Positions 15,896 through 25,531 are shown, counted from the first letter of the stretch. The stretch: DNA of 44,730 nt from Schleiferilactobacillus perolens DSM 12744 (GCF_001435585.1 NZ_AZEC01000017.1:8213-52942); one strand, 5' to 3'. The notes: generated from the letters alone by a model not told the origin. Made by a program: numbers and translations.

Positions 15896-16294
15896 TCACT
15901 CCTCTGCTTGACCAGACACCCGGGTGAGACTCACCGTTAATACATTGGCGGGTGTGGTGTTGTAATCAGCTAGAATACCCTTCACGATACCCTGAGAAGG
16001 GCCATGGGTAGTTGTTGTTTCATGATAATTTTGAATCCAAGTACTGACGGCATTGAAGCCGAATTCGAATCCTTCGAAGACTTGCATGTATGCCGACGAA
16101 CGCGGATCAGTGGTCACGATTGTAATCTTAGTGACTCGCCCACCAGCAATTTGCATGGTGAGATTGATCAAACCATCGTCAAAAAACGTGACATTCCCGT
16201 CTGCCGCTGTTTTTGGTAACTGGTACTTAGCGATCCGCATGTTGTCGTTATAAACCCGCTGGACATACTGATAACTCCCCAAATCCCCTTGCAT
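15896..16294 (-). CDS. Hypothetical protein, operon partner of dehydrogenase
   Basis: A protein of about 132 residues with no signal peptide or membrane helix. The composition suggests a beta-sheet-rich fold (NVTFFDDGLINLTMQIAGGRVTKITIVTTD). The start ATG at 16294 follows GAGAGGAG. It is transcribed just upstream of, and nearly overlapping, the HIBADH-family gene, so they are probably co-expressed. No family was recognised. Confidence 0.7.
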   Translation of the reverse strand: MQGDLGSYQYVQRVYNDNMRIAKYQLPKTAADGNVTFFDDGLINLTMQIAGGRVTKITIVTTDPRSSAYMQVFEGFEFGFNAVSTWIQNYHETTTTHGPSQGIVKGILADYNTTPANVLTVSLTRVSGQAEE

Positions 16295-16348
16295 TGGGTG
16301 CACTCCTCTCTTGAACGTTCCAGTTAGTCAAGCGACCGGCCAGAACGC

Positions 16349-16375
16349 AACAGAGTGATCATTGATCGATCACTC
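16349..16375. repeat. Perfect inverted repeat
   Basis: CAGAGTGATC and its exact reverse complement GATCACTCTG flank a seven-base loop. There is no T run, so it is not a typical terminator. It lies about 55 bp upstream of the hypothetical gene start and may be an operator. Confidence 0.5.
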
Positions 16376-16589
16376 TGCCGTTAGTTTACATGCTTTTGGG
16401 AGAAAGAAGAATTAATTTGCTCAAACGAAGAAAGCGGTGTCAAGAAAAATCTTTGTATTCATTCGGTAGAATAATTCTCTGCAGGAAGGATGATTATTAA
16501 TCACCGATAAACTAAATGGCTCAGATGGAAGTAAGTTCGCTTTGGGTCGTTGGTTGTAAAATAATACGTGAAAAGGATGTGTTGAAGTG

Positions 16590-16882
16590 ATGACCCGAAT
16601 AAATTCTGGACGGATCAGTGTGCGTATTGATCCCAAGCTGAAGGCTGAAGGGAGGCAGCATTAAGGGCGCTAGGCTATACCACCGATACAATCATCACGA
16701 TGCCGTATCAGTCGCTGGTTCGTAACAAAGCAATTCCGCGCGACATGACTGCGTTGGATCCGCTGGATATAGCTACTGAGAAGGCACATGAGCAAATTGC
16801 TCGTGGTGAATATGATGAATTTGCTGATCTGGACGCTTTCCGCAAGGATCTCTATCAACATCACAAAAATGAGGCAGACTGA
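16590..16882 (+). pseudogene. Frameshifted RelB/DinJ-type antitoxin
   Basis: The first frame begins MTRINSGRISVRIDPKLKAE, typical of the ribbon-helix-helix N-terminus of RelB/DinJ antitoxins, then stops shortly after a GGG at 16650-16652. The adjacent frame continues with EAALRALGYTTDTIITMPYQSLVRNKAIP, which is the expected continuation, to a TGA at 16882. A one-base deletion around 16650 explains the break. The antitoxin would normally autoregulate and neutralise a RelE/YafQ-like toxin. The sequence after the stop is short and runs into the adhesin terminator, with no recognisable intact toxin gene. A sequencing error cannot be excluded. Confidence 0.75.
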
Positions 16883-16931
16883 AATACTGGGTGGCACACT
16901 TTCTTCACAGCACTGGTATGACGAAGCAAAC

Positions 16932-16971
16932 AAAAAGGTCGATCGGACATTTTTGCCCAATCGACCTTTTT
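16932..16971 (-). terminator. Intrinsic terminator of the adhesin gene
   Basis: On the minus strand, a 12-bp stem AAAAAGGTCGAT/ATCGACCTTTTT lies just after the adhesin stop codon. Both strands end in T runs, so it may be bidirectional. Confidence 0.85.
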
Positions 16972-16986
16972 CAAATCTATCCACGT

Positions 16987-19900
16987 TTATTTTTCAGTAT
17001 CGCGTTTCCGTTTCAATTGAACCAATCCGAATGCTGCGAGCAGCCCCATCAGAGAAACGCCGATGGCACTCAGCACGCGGCTGTTAGCATGGCTCTCACT
17101 CGTTTGCGGCAGCTTACCCTTGGTGTTAGCGGAATTGGTTGCCGTTCCCGCACCAGTGGTACCATTCGTGGTTCCGCTCGTGCCAGGGTGCTTGCCAGAT
17201 GGTGTATTCGACCCATCCGGATTGTTGTCCGAGGAACCAGGATTGGTTTCCGGTTTACCAGGTTTACCCGGTTGATCGGGATTACCACCGGATTCGTCCG
17301 GGTTACCACCTGGCTGATCGGGATTGCCGCCTGGTTGGTCAGGATCCTTCACTTTCGTATACACAATTGTGTCGGTGGTAGTAATCGTGCCATCCGCGTT
17401 GACATGGGCGGTGAAGTACGGCTTGTCGGCGGTATATCCCAGTACGACCGGTGTCGGCACCTGGATATCGCTGCCCACTAGGCCGCTGACATTATGGACC
17501 GTTTTGTCGCCAAGGTTGGTCTTAATCGTCACATCACCAGTGACCATATTCGGTGTGTACTTGATTGTATCCGTCGTGGTGATCGAGCCATCCGCGTTAA
17601 TGTGCGCGGTGAAATGGTCCTTGTCGGGGGTATAACCTTGAACTGGCGGCGTTGGTACTTGCACATCGCTGTTCACACTACCGGTAATACCTGAGACTGT
17701 TTTATCACCGAGATTCGTGTGGATGGTCACGGAACCGCTGATGGTGTTGGGAGAATAGGTGACGAATCCCTTTCCACCTTGTTGACCATCAATGACGGTA
17801 ATTGTGCCGTCGGCGTTCACGATGGCGTCCACCGTGGTCTTGTTCGGGGTATAGCCCGTAATACCGGGGACCGGTACCTTCACGATATCCCCGGTCTTGC
17901 CAGTGATACCTTTAACAATTTGATCCCCCAGGTTGGAGTGAATGACCACTTCATTGGTGACGGCGTTGGCCGTGTAATTAAGGGTGTCTTTGGTTGTGAT
18001 CGTACCATCAGGATTAATATGGGCGGTGAAATGATCTTTGTCCGGTGTGTAGCCCTGAATATATGGACTCGCCACGGATACATCATCGCCTACTTTACCG
18101 CTGATGCCGGGCACAGTTTTGTTCCCGAGGTTTGTGGGAACTGTGACTGAGCCAGTGACGTCATTAGGTACATAGGTGACATATCCGGCACCGCCGGCTT
18201 TTTCACCGTCAATGACAGTGATGGTGCCGTCGGGATTAACCTTGGCATCCACAGTGGTCTTATCCGCAGTGTACCCTGTCTTAGGGGGAACAGGCACTTT
18301 GACCGTTTCGTCAGTTTTACCCGTGACGCCCTTAACGATTTGATCCCCCATGTTGGAATGAATCGTCACATCGGTGGAGACTTCTTTAGCGGTATAAGTG
18401 ATGGTGTCGTTAGTTGTGGCAGTCTTGCCGTCATCGCTGATGTGCACGGTCACGTATTCTTTATCCGCATCATAGCCAGCCACTTCAGGGACCTTGCCCT
18501 GGACGGTTTCGCCACTATGACCGACGACCTCAATGGTCTTGGGACCCAAGTTACTTGGGACAGTGACGGGGAGTGTGACTTGATTAGCTGTATAGGTCAC
18601 ATACCCTTGACCGCCTTCGCCGCCGTCAATGACGGTGATGGTGCCATCCGCATTGACTTGGGCTTTGACAGTCTGTTTGTCCTCAGTATAGCCATCCAGT
18701 TTCGGCACGGTGACGTCCACGATGGTGCCGACTTTACCCGTCACACCGTTTACCACTTGACCGCCCTTATTTGACGGAATGGTCACATTAGCCGTCACGT
18801 CGTTGGCTGTGTAAACGATTGTGTCCGTCGTGGTAATCGTGCCATCCGCATTGATGTGGGCAGTGAATTCCTTCTTATCCGGTGTGTAACCTGGCACGGC
18901 CGGCGTGTCGACTGTGACGTTATCGCCGACAGTGCCTTTGACACCTGTCACGGTTTTAGGCCCGTGATTGGTAGAAATGGTCACTGATCCCGTAATATTT
19001 TTCGGAGTGTAAGTGACATACCCTTGGCCGTCTTTCTCGCCATCGATGACCTTAATCGTGCCATCGGGGTTGACTTGGGCTTTGACTGTTTGCTTATCCG
19101 CAGTGTAGCCTTCAACTGACGGCACGGGCACGTCCACTTGGGTATCGACAGTACCTTTAATGTCGGGAACAACCTTGTCGCCCAGATTGGTATGAATTAA
19201 CACATCATTCGTGACTTCGTTAGGCGTGTAAGTGATTTTATCCTTGGTGGTAATCGTCCCGTCCGCATTGATGTGGGCGGTGAAGTGATCCTGATCAGGC
19301 GTGTAGCCCTGAACTGGCGGTGTATCGACTTGGACGTCACTGTCTGCTTTACCAGTAACTGGGACTGTCTTGTTGCCCTGGTTGGTGGGCAACGTCACGG
19401 TGCCAGTGATTTCCTTCGGTGAATAAGTGACATAACCAGCGCCACCCTTGTCCCCGTCGAGTACGGTAATGGTGCCGTCCGCATTGACCATGGCATCCAC
19501 GGTCGTTTTATCCGGTTCATAACCCGTTACGTCAGGCACGTTAACTGCAACGATATCGCCTGTATTGCCAGTGACATCCTTGACCACCTGGTCGCCCTTA
19601 TTAGAATGAATGGTGACATCACTCGTGAAGGAACTCGGGGCATAGGTGATCGTTTGGCTTTGATTAGTCGGTTCCGTGGTGCTGGCAGTGAGGGCGTCTT
19701 TAAAGGCAACCGCCTGATTTGGGGTATAACCAGCCACAGTCGGTGCCGTCATCGATACATCCGTCGTGTTGGGGGTCCAAGTTTGCGTGCCGTGGACATT
19801 GTCGATCGTATGGGTCCAAGTCACCGTCTTGGTCACAGATTGAGGTGTCGCATCACCAGCACCGACAAAATTGACGGTATATGTCACATCTTTAGTGGTG

Positions 19901-22900
19901 GTTTCACTAGTTGGCGCCACCACGACGTAATATGTCGCACCAACGGGATTACCTTGGGCATCCTTGCTGGTATCGGTGTACTGCAAAGTCGTCGGATCTA
20001 TTGGGTTGCCAGCTGCATCGACAATCTGGGTCACATAATGATCCGTCCCAATAGTCTGGCCAGTCTTGAAGGGGGCGGCAGTGTATTGATCACCCACCAT
20101 GCCGGTAGTGGTCTGGTCGGACTTGCCGTCATTGTAACTGACAAACTTACCGTCGGGGTCTTTAGTGACGACCTGCCACTGTTCGTTGACTTGGCGGACC
20201 AGAGTAGCCGTTAAAGGAATTTCTTCGTCTGTCTTGATGGGCGTGCCGTCTGCGCCGTAAACCGTGGCACTGGCCGGGAAAGAATAGCTCTTGCCGACGA
20301 TGGAGTCTTTGAGCTGGTCATCGTCTAACTTTATGTTAGAGGTGACGGTCACGGCAGACTTAGCGCCCACTGCAATCCGCTCAATTTGGATGCTCGCGGC
20401 TTTGTCATAGGTCGTGGTCACGCCAGCGGCATCCAGATAAGTGATTTTCGCAGTACTGGTGATGTCGTTTTTGGTTGCGTCATCAACGATCTTAATTGGC
20501 CCTGTTAAATGCATATGCTGACTGTTTTTATCACCCAGGGTCAGGGATGAGTCAATCGTGACTGTGTTCGTAGTCCCGTTGTAAAGATTATGTGTGACTA
20601 CCGCGGTGGGCTTGGCTGTATTGATTTTGCCTGTATGCGAGAATGCGTTATCCGCAGAGCCTTGGATACCAGCACTCTGGACGAAGTCTGAGGTGGCTAC
20701 GGTTTTGATGCTGAAGGTTGGGTTATCTTTGGAGTTGTAGTAAACATTACCGTTGTTCCAGTCGTCCTGGAAGGAAGCGCCACGGGTTAACTGGGTCCCG
20801 TTGAAGCGGAAAATTGAAGCATCCGGTCGAAAGCCAAAGTCCCAGGCAGAGAATGAAATCAGGGTGTTGGGGGCTAACCCACTATTCACAATGACTGGAA
20901 TACCGCGTGCAGTGGTCCCACTACCTGTAAATGTCAGATGGTTGATATAGAGGACGGTATCCCCATTCTTATCGACAAAGGTTTGGGCTTGTAGGTTTTG
21001 GTTATCCCAGGCGTTACGCAATGCGGCCACGCCAGCAAAGGTCGTATATTTTGGAATGCGCACATAGACACCGAATGCATCCGGATTGGCGGCTAAATAC
21101 GTATTGTATGCAGCAGCGTTTTGGCCGCCCACTAGAGCGGATGTTTGGCCAGGATTCCCGGCGCTAATGGCTAGACTTTGCAGGTTATTGCGGAACGAAA
21201 TCGTATCACCGGCATTGGTGACACCGGCAGACAAATTATCCCAGCCCATGAAGCCGACACCCGTATAGTATTTCTCTTGGATGAGTATGCGGGGTACGGA
21301 GTCATAGTTGATGGTCTGCCAATCACCAGCTGGAGTACTGAGGACTTGATCGCCGTTTTTTTGGGTAGTCTGGAATCGGTAGTGGACTGCCTGGGGTTGA
21401 TTGGAGTAAAACTCAGCATGGAATGAAAGCCGATGGGCAACATCCATACCTGTGACTGTTCCTACTGAACCGGTTGGCCGTACTTCGTCCACACTTCGGA
21501 CCACGACATTAAGGACTGGATCAGCCTGTGAACCGATTGTCGTCACGTAATTTGTTTTGCCAGAGACGACCTTCTGGACGTCTGTTTTACCGCTTGCTGT
21601 GGTAAAGATAAGCTCCACATTGTCAGTAAAACCGATGCTCTTCCAATAACTAGGGTCGCTCACGTTAGTGACGCTAGTCAAATTCATACTGTTTTTAAGC
21701 GTTGGATTAATTGTCAGTTGCGCCTCGGGATGGCCTTGATAATCGTAGTTACTCTTATCAAGAACGCTGCCCCAGAAAACCGATGAGGTATCCGCTAATG
21801 GGTCTTTGGTAAATGACGGCAAGTAGGAATTACCGTTGCCAGCACTATCACGAGCGAAACTAGCCGACGAGTCCATGCTCAATTTTCCAACAAAAGGTTG
21901 GTAAGAAAACGCATTTTTAGAGTTGACCGCATACTGGTAAGTCTGACCGTTGATTGCAGTACTAACCGCGGCTGTCAACGTCAATGATTTGCCTGTCCCC
22001 ACATCGCCATCGTATTCGCTCACAATTTTAAAGAAGCCGCTCTTGAAAATTGAGCCAGCCCCGTCTCTTAATGGTGTACCAGCCGCAAACGTGAAGGTAT
22101 ACTGATTACCCGATTGGGAGACTGTATACGGCGCATCGGCGATTGTCTTTTCAGCACTGATGACTTTTACTCCGGCCGGTAGCGTGATCGTCACGGTGGT
22201 TGGCGCGGTGAAGACATCGTAGCCTTGCCAGTTTTTGAGGTAATCTTTGGTATATGAAAAACGATCCGCAAAAGTCTGCCAATTAATCTTTGTAACGGCT
22301 TGTTGTTTATAGGTGCCGGTTGAAGGATCCACGATTGCGCCTATATTTTGATTATCAAAAATTGCCCAACCATTTGAAGGTATGGCCGGCTGATTTGGCT
22401 TCTTATTGAAGGTGGTGGTCATTTGGCTGGCGGTTTTCCCATTTACCTGTAAAAGAACGGGAATGTCTGTTGACGGCTTACCATCGCTAAGAAACTTAGA
22501 GCTGGCACCTGTTGAGTAGGGGCTCGCATTCACTGAATAGTAAACGGAAGTGCTCACCGTAGAATCGCTGGTCATGTTGATTGTCAAGGCATCGTACGCG
22601 ACACCATTCACAGTGGTTGAAGTGGTCCCGGTAGGAATTGTGCCAGATGATATTGATCCCATTTTTAGAAACTTCAAGGTGCCCGCTGGAATGAGCAGCT
22701 GAATTTTGTCCCCCTTCTTAAAAGAGCCAGAGAGGCTGTAAACGAGTGGATCGTTTAAGTTGCTGTCATCTGTAACCGTGGGCCCGGTCACCGTGGCCGA
22801 AGAAGTGGGCGCCGGTTGATCATTTGCTGTCGGTGTCTGGCTGGGCGTGACGGCAGTCTTTTGAGTGACCGTCGGCGCAGCTGGACTGGTTGTCTTTGCA

Positions 22901-23085
22901 GCGGCTTGGATCGGATTGCCAGCGGTGGTATTTTGCGTGTTAGCGACTGGTGTTGCAGCCGTATCTGCGTCGACCTTTTGTTGACTATTGCTCGTGCCCG
23001 TCAGCAATAACAGGCCCGCACCCGCGGCCACCCAAAACTTTCCCGCTTTGTACAGTCTTTTGAGTCCTCGACGATCTTTTGACAT
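16987..23085 (-). CDS. Giant LPxTG-anchored surface adhesin with alternating repeats
   Basis: The product is about 2032 residues. The N-terminus carries a KxYKxGKxW-type signal (RLYKAGKFW, residues 10-18) and a hydrophobic export helix. A Thr/Ala/Pro-rich linker leads to a large non-repetitive region (about residues 110-1050), then MucBP/Mub-like segments including DVTYTVNFVGAGDATPQSV. Residues about 1148-1911 hold eleven tandem repeats of two alternating types. A linker rich in PDQPGGN precedes LPQTS (about 1992), a membrane helix and the KRKR tail, a sortase anchor. It is probably involved in adhesion to host, mucus or plant surfaces. ATG at 23085 is chosen for AGGGGGA upstream and because it begins the signal peptide. 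Ligand is unknown. Confidence 0.93.
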   Translation of the reverse strand: MSKDRRGLKRLYKAGKFWVAAGAGLLLLTGTSNSQQKVDADTAATPVANTQNTTAGNPIQAAAKTTSPAAPTVTQKTAVTPSQTPTANDQPAPTSSATVTGPTVTDDSNLNDPLVYSLSGSFKKGDKIQLLIPAGTLKFLKMGSISSGTIPTGTTSTTVNGVAYDALTINMTSDSTVSTSVYYSVNASPYSTGASSKFLSDGKPSTDIPVLLQVNGKTASQMTTTFNKKPNQPAIPSNGWAIFDNQNIGAIVDPSTGTYKQQAVTKINWQTFADRFSYTKDYLKNWQGYDVFTAPTTVTITLPAGVKVISAEKTIADAPYTVSQSGNQYTFTFAAGTPLRDGAGSIFKSGFFKIVSEYDGDVGTGKSLTLTAAVSTAINGQTYQYAVNSKNAFSYQPFVGKLSMDSSASFARDSAGNGNSYLPSFTKDPLADTSSVFWGSVLDKSNYDYQGHPEAQLTINPTLKNSMNLTSVTNVSDPSYWKSIGFTDNVELIFTTASGKTDVQKVVSGKTNYVTTIGSQADPVLNVVVRSVDEVRPTGSVGTVTGMDVAHRLSFHAEFYSNQPQAVHYRFQTTQKNGDQVLSTPAGDWQTINYDSVPRILIQEKYYTGVGFMGWDNLSAGVTNAGDTISFRNNLQSLAISAGNPGQTSALVGGQNAAAYNTYLAANPDAFGVYVRIPKYTTFAGVAALRNAWDNQNLQAQTFVDKNGDTVLYINHLTFTGSGTTARGIPVIVNSGLAPNTLISFSAWDFGFRPDASIFRFNGTQLTRGASFQDDWNNGNVYYNSKDNPTFSIKTVATSDFVQSAGIQGSADNAFSHTGKINTAKPTAVVTHNLYNGTTNTVTIDSSLTLGDKNSQHMHLTGPIKIVDDATKNDITSTAKITYLDAAGVTTTYDKAASIQIERIAVGAKSAVTVTSNIKLDDDQLKDSIVGKSYSFPASATVYGADGTPIKTDEEIPLTATLVRQVNEQWQVVTKDPDGKFVSYNDGKSDQTTTGMVGDQYTAAPFKTGQTIGTDHYVTQIVDAAGNPIDPTTLQYTDTSKDAQGNPVGATYYVVVAPTSETTTKDVTYTVNFVGAGDATPQSVTKTVTWTHTIDNVHGTQTWTPNTTDVSMTAPTVAGYTPNQAVAFKDALTASTTEPTNQSQTITYAPSSFTSDVTIHSNKGDQVVKDVTGNTGDIVAVNVPDVTGYEPDKTTVDAMVNADGTITVLDGDKGGAGYVTYSPKEITGTVTLPTNQGNKTVPVTGKADSDVQVDTPPVQGYTPDQDHFTAHINADGTITTKDKITYTPNEVTNDVLIHTNLGDKVVPDIKGTVDTQVDVPVPSVEGYTADKQTVKAQVNPDGTIKVIDGEKDGQGYVTYTPKNITGSVTISTNHGPKTVTGVKGTVGDNVTVDTPAVPGYTPDKKEFTAHINADGTITTTDTIVYTANDVTANVTIPSNKGGQVVNGVTGKVGTIVDVTVPKLDGYTEDKQTVKAQVNADGTITVIDGGEGGQGYVTYTANQVTLPVTVPSNLGPKTIEVVGHSGETVQGKVPEVAGYDADKEYVTVHISDDGKTATTNDTITYTAKEVSTDVTIHSNMGDQIVKGVTGKTDETVKVPVPPKTGYTADKTTVDAKVNPDGTITVIDGEKAGGAGYVTYVPNDVTGSVTVPTNLGNKTVPGISGKVGDDVSVASPYIQGYTPDKDHFTAHINPDGTITTKDTLNYTANAVTNEVVIHSNLGDQIVKGITGKTGDIVKVPVPGITGYTPNKTTVDAIVNADGTITVIDGQQGGKGFVTYSPNTISGSVTIHTNLGDKTVSGITGSVNSDVQVPTPPVQGYTPDKDHFTAHINADGSITTTDTIKYTPNMVTGDVTIKTNLGDKTVHNVSGLVGSDIQVPTPVVLGYTADKPYFTAHVNADGTITTTDTIVYTKVKDPDQPGGNPDQPGGNPDESGGNPDQPGKPGKPETNPGSSDNNPDGSNTPSGKHPGTSGTTNGTTGAGTATNSANTKGKLPQTSESHANSRVLSAIGVSLMGLLAAFGLVQLKRKRDTEK
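17352..19641 (-). repeat. Eleven tandem coding repeats in the adhesin, A/B alternation
   Basis: The encoded units are about 73 residues (type A, ending DG..GG.GYVTY.PN) and about 66 residues (type B, with FTAHINADGTITT.DTI.YT). The order is A-B five times and then a final B-like unit. All contain a VTI.(S/T)NLGDK core and a GYT.DK motif. The alternation implies that the A-B dimer is the unit that was amplified. Confidence 0.85.
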
Positions 23086-23768
23086 ATGCACATTTCCCCC
23101 TACAAAATGTATCGATCTTTTATCATATGTTAAGCTCCTGTAAAAGACCGGTGTCCCCACTAACACCGAGTAGCCGAAAATCAAGCAGATAATCGACCGA
23201 TAGCAACGTGTTAGTCCGACTGGCTCGGAAAAGACCGGCAAGCGCTCATTTCCACTCTGTCATCGGCACGTTAGATAGTGTCTGGAGCTATTAGCGGGCG
23301 ATGTTCTGATACGTATGCCGCCAACTGCTCTATACATAATTACACTATAGCATAGGCAAAACATTGTGCACGCGCTAAATGCTTATTAAGTAGGAAAGTT
23401 TTGACATGGGTAGGAACACAAAGTCGTGACGAGAACCATAAAAATCCTAATCCCGACCAGTAATCAGATTAGATTTTCGTATATTTTTTCAGAAAAAAAA
23501 GCCACCAAATCAATGCTGCTTTCTGAGTGCATATCGACAACTACGGTATTAACCGGCGTAACCGTGCATGTTTGGCGATGAGATATCATTTGCTGTTTCT
23601 GAATTTTGTATAATCATAGGGATTTGCAACGACAAAAATAGCCGCTGCCATTATCGGCAACGGCCACCTGCCCGCAAGTTGCTTCTGCTAAATTTGTTTG
23701 TTTTCTGTGGTGCACTCTATGGTGCCCTTTTCTCGTAAAGTTGTCAGTCTCGAATCGATTATCAGTAA
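23086..23768. other. Long intergenic region upstream of the adhesin
   Basis: No ORF with a ribosome binding site was found in this roughly 680-bp stretch. On the minus strand, TTGCCT and TGTATA about 17 bp apart near 23330-23360 could be the adhesin promoter, leaving a leader of about 240 nt. An inverted repeat of the type GCCGCTGCC...GGCAACGGC lies around 23640-23665. The stretch is AT-rich between 23330 and 23630. Nothing else is recognisable. Confidence 0.4.
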
Positions 23769-23816
23769 TAAAAAAACCGGTAGTGCCAAGGGTTTACCCC
23801 CGTGACGACTACCGGT
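23769..23816 (-). terminator. Intrinsic terminator of tRNA-Lys
   Basis: On the minus strand ACCGGTAGT pairs with ACTACCGGT, followed by TTTTTT. It lies about 14 bp beyond the tRNA 3' end. Confidence 0.85.
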
Positions 23817-23829
23817 GAATTTCTGCTAG

Positions 23830-23902
23830 TGGGTGGTCAGGGGATCGAACCCTGGACCCACGGATTAAGAGTCCGTTGCTCTGCCAGCTGAGCTAACCAC
23901 CC
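23830..23902 (-). tRNA. tRNA-Lys (anticodon CTT)
   Basis: On the minus strand the 73-nt sequence folds into a standard cloverleaf: acceptor stem GGGTGGT/ACCACCC, D-arm TAGCTCAGCTGGCAGAGCA, anticodon stem ACGGA/TCCGT with loop CTCTTAA (anticodon CTT), and T-arm GGTTCGATCC. The discriminator is A and the CCA end is not encoded. It has its own promoter and terminator and is a single-tRNA transcription unit. Confidence 0.97.
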
Positions 23903-23937
23903 ATAAATAAGTACTTGCTTGCCTCAACGACTTAAAT

Positions 23938-23967
23938 ATAATAGCACGCAAGACTAGGCGGACGCAA
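23938..23967 (-). promoter_or_regulatory. Promoter of tRNA-Lys
   Basis: On the minus strand TTGCGT and TATTAT are separated by 18 bp, ending about 36 bp before the tRNA 5' end. Confidence 0.55.
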
Positions 23968-24035
23968 CCCCTAATTCAGAAAAAGTTCGGAAATGTGTTA
24001 GGACTGACGATGTCCCATTGGCCCACATCGCGGAA

Positions 24036-25328
24036 TTAATTACCTTTGACGATGGCCTCCGTTTGCTTTTGCAAAGTCGTCAACGCTGTTTTGGCGGATT
24101 GACCCTTGCTAATCGTGGCATCTACCGCCGCATACAGATCATTGCGATATTCGTTGTAGCCCACAAACGGGGTGGAAGAGAAGCCGTCCTTGTAAGCATC
24201 AACCGCTGCCTGGTACTCTGGGTTCTTCTTCAAGAAGCTCTGATAACTCGCGCTGGCGACTGCGGATTTCACCACGGGCACATAACCGGTCTTTTGGCCC
24301 CAGTCGGATTGCACCTTGCTGCTCATTAAATATTTCATGAACTGCCACGCGCCTTGCTGCTGTTTAGTGGAGGCTCCCTTGAAAATACTCAAGCCATTGT
24401 TCCCTAGAACGTTACTTTCTTTACCCTGGAAGGCAGGCATTAAAGCCGTGCCCCAGTGCATGCCCTTGGGTGCGGTGTTCTTCAACTGTTGGATCGTAGC
24501 TGATGACCCGAAGCCGGCAAACATTTTGCCTTGGATAAAGGGAACGTTGAAGTAGACATCGGTCCCGGCCGATGTGGCGGTTTTGTTGTGGAGCATGGAA
24601 ACAATGGCATTGCCGGCGGCGAGGGAAGCGGGCGTGGTCAAATTGACCTGCAACTTCGGGGTGACGAGCCGGTTCCCAGCATCGTACGCTAAAGTTTCAA
24701 ACTCAAAGTCGTAGGACTTATTGAAGCCCACAGTGGTGATGCCAGTACCCTTGAGCTTGTTACTGATGGCCGCAAAATCTTCCCAATTCTTTGGTACACT
24801 CAGATGATACTTGTCCAGGATGTCCTTGTTATAGAACATAATCCGGGTCCCCGTCGCAAAGGGCATCGTGTAGTACTGGCCCTTATACTTTAAGTTCTGG
24901 CGGATACCGGGATAAATATCATTGAGTTCGCTGCTGGATAACTTGTCGGATCCTTTTAAAGCCACATCATCCAGCGGTAAGATGAAGCCGTTTTTGATAT
25001 ACTCTGGCACTGTAATATCCGTGACCTGACTCATGGTCGGTAAGGTCCGCGACTTAGCCGAAGCCAACAGCTTTTTCTGTAAATCGTCGTAACTGCCCTG
25101 GGAAGTACCGACAACTTCGTACTGTTTTTGACGCTTATTGAAGTCGTTAATGTAGGATTTTAGCGCTTTTTCGTAAACCCCATTCATCCGGTACCAGAAC
25201 GTAATTTTTGTCCGCCCGCTTGAACTGGCACCGCTATTGGTACTGGTGCTTGAACTGTTTCCGCAACCGGCCATAATTAATGCCGTCGCCGCTACAGCGA
25301 CCACTGCTAACCATCGATGAAGCTTCAC
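24036..25328 (-). CDS. Sugar ABC transporter substrate-binding lipoprotein (orphan)
   Basis: A family-1 extracellular solute-binding protein of about 430 residues. The signal peptide ends in the lipobox IMAGC with Cys near residue 22, then a Ser/Thr/Gly linker and the binding domain. Diagnostic segments are ITFWYRMNGVYEKALKSYINDFNKRQ near the N-terminus, MPFATGTRIMFYNKDILDKY, and GAWQFMKYLMSSKVQSDWGQKTGYVPV. It should bind a sugar or glycerol-phosphate-like ligand outside the membrane. Start is GTG at 25328, eight bases after AGGGGG. No permease or ATPase genes are adjacent, so it must work with components encoded elsewhere. It is divergent from walR. Confidence 0.92.
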   Translation of the reverse strand: MKLHRWLAVVAVAATALIMAGCGNSSSTSTNSGASSSGRTKITFWYRMNGVYEKALKSYINDFNKRQKQYEVVGTSQGSYDDLQKKLLASAKSRTLPTMSQVTDITVPEYIKNGFILPLDDVALKGSDKLSSSELNDIYPGIRQNLKYKGQYYTMPFATGTRIMFYNKDILDKYHLSVPKNWEDFAAISNKLKGTGITTVGFNKSYDFEFETLAYDAGNRLVTPKLQVNLTTPASLAAGNAIVSMLHNKTATSAGTDVYFNVPFIQGKMFAGFGSSATIQQLKNTAPKGMHWGTALMPAFQGKESNVLGNNGLSIFKGASTKQQQGAWQFMKYLMSSKVQSDWGQKTGYVPVVKSAVASASYQSFLKKNPEYQAAVDAYKDGFSSTPFVGYNEYRNDLYAAVDATISKGQSAKTALTTLQKQTEAIVKGN

Positions 25329-25459
25329 GATCAATGCCCCCTGTGATATGTATTTGGTGTACATCACCGTTTTCAGTATAAAATCTTCCCGGATTAATGC
25401 AACAAAGAAGCTCAGATAATGCCAGAGAAGAGTGCATTGGCATCGTTTTCCCATTACTT

Positions 25460-25487
25460 TTGTAATATAGCGGAGAATTGTTATAAT
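25460..25487 (+). promoter_or_regulatory. Promoter of the wal operon
   Basis: TTGTAA and a perfect TATAAT are separated by 16 bp. The -10 lies about 45 bp before the walR start codon. Confidence 0.65.
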
Positions 25488-25531
25488 TGTTACAGGTCAC
25501 GCACCTCAACTTTAAGGAGGAATTTTCTGTA

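Noticed and set aside
17063-20214. Many plus-strand ORFs opposite the adhesin
   Set aside because: They are shadows produced by the repetitive, biased codon pattern of the adhesin and lack ribosome binding sites.
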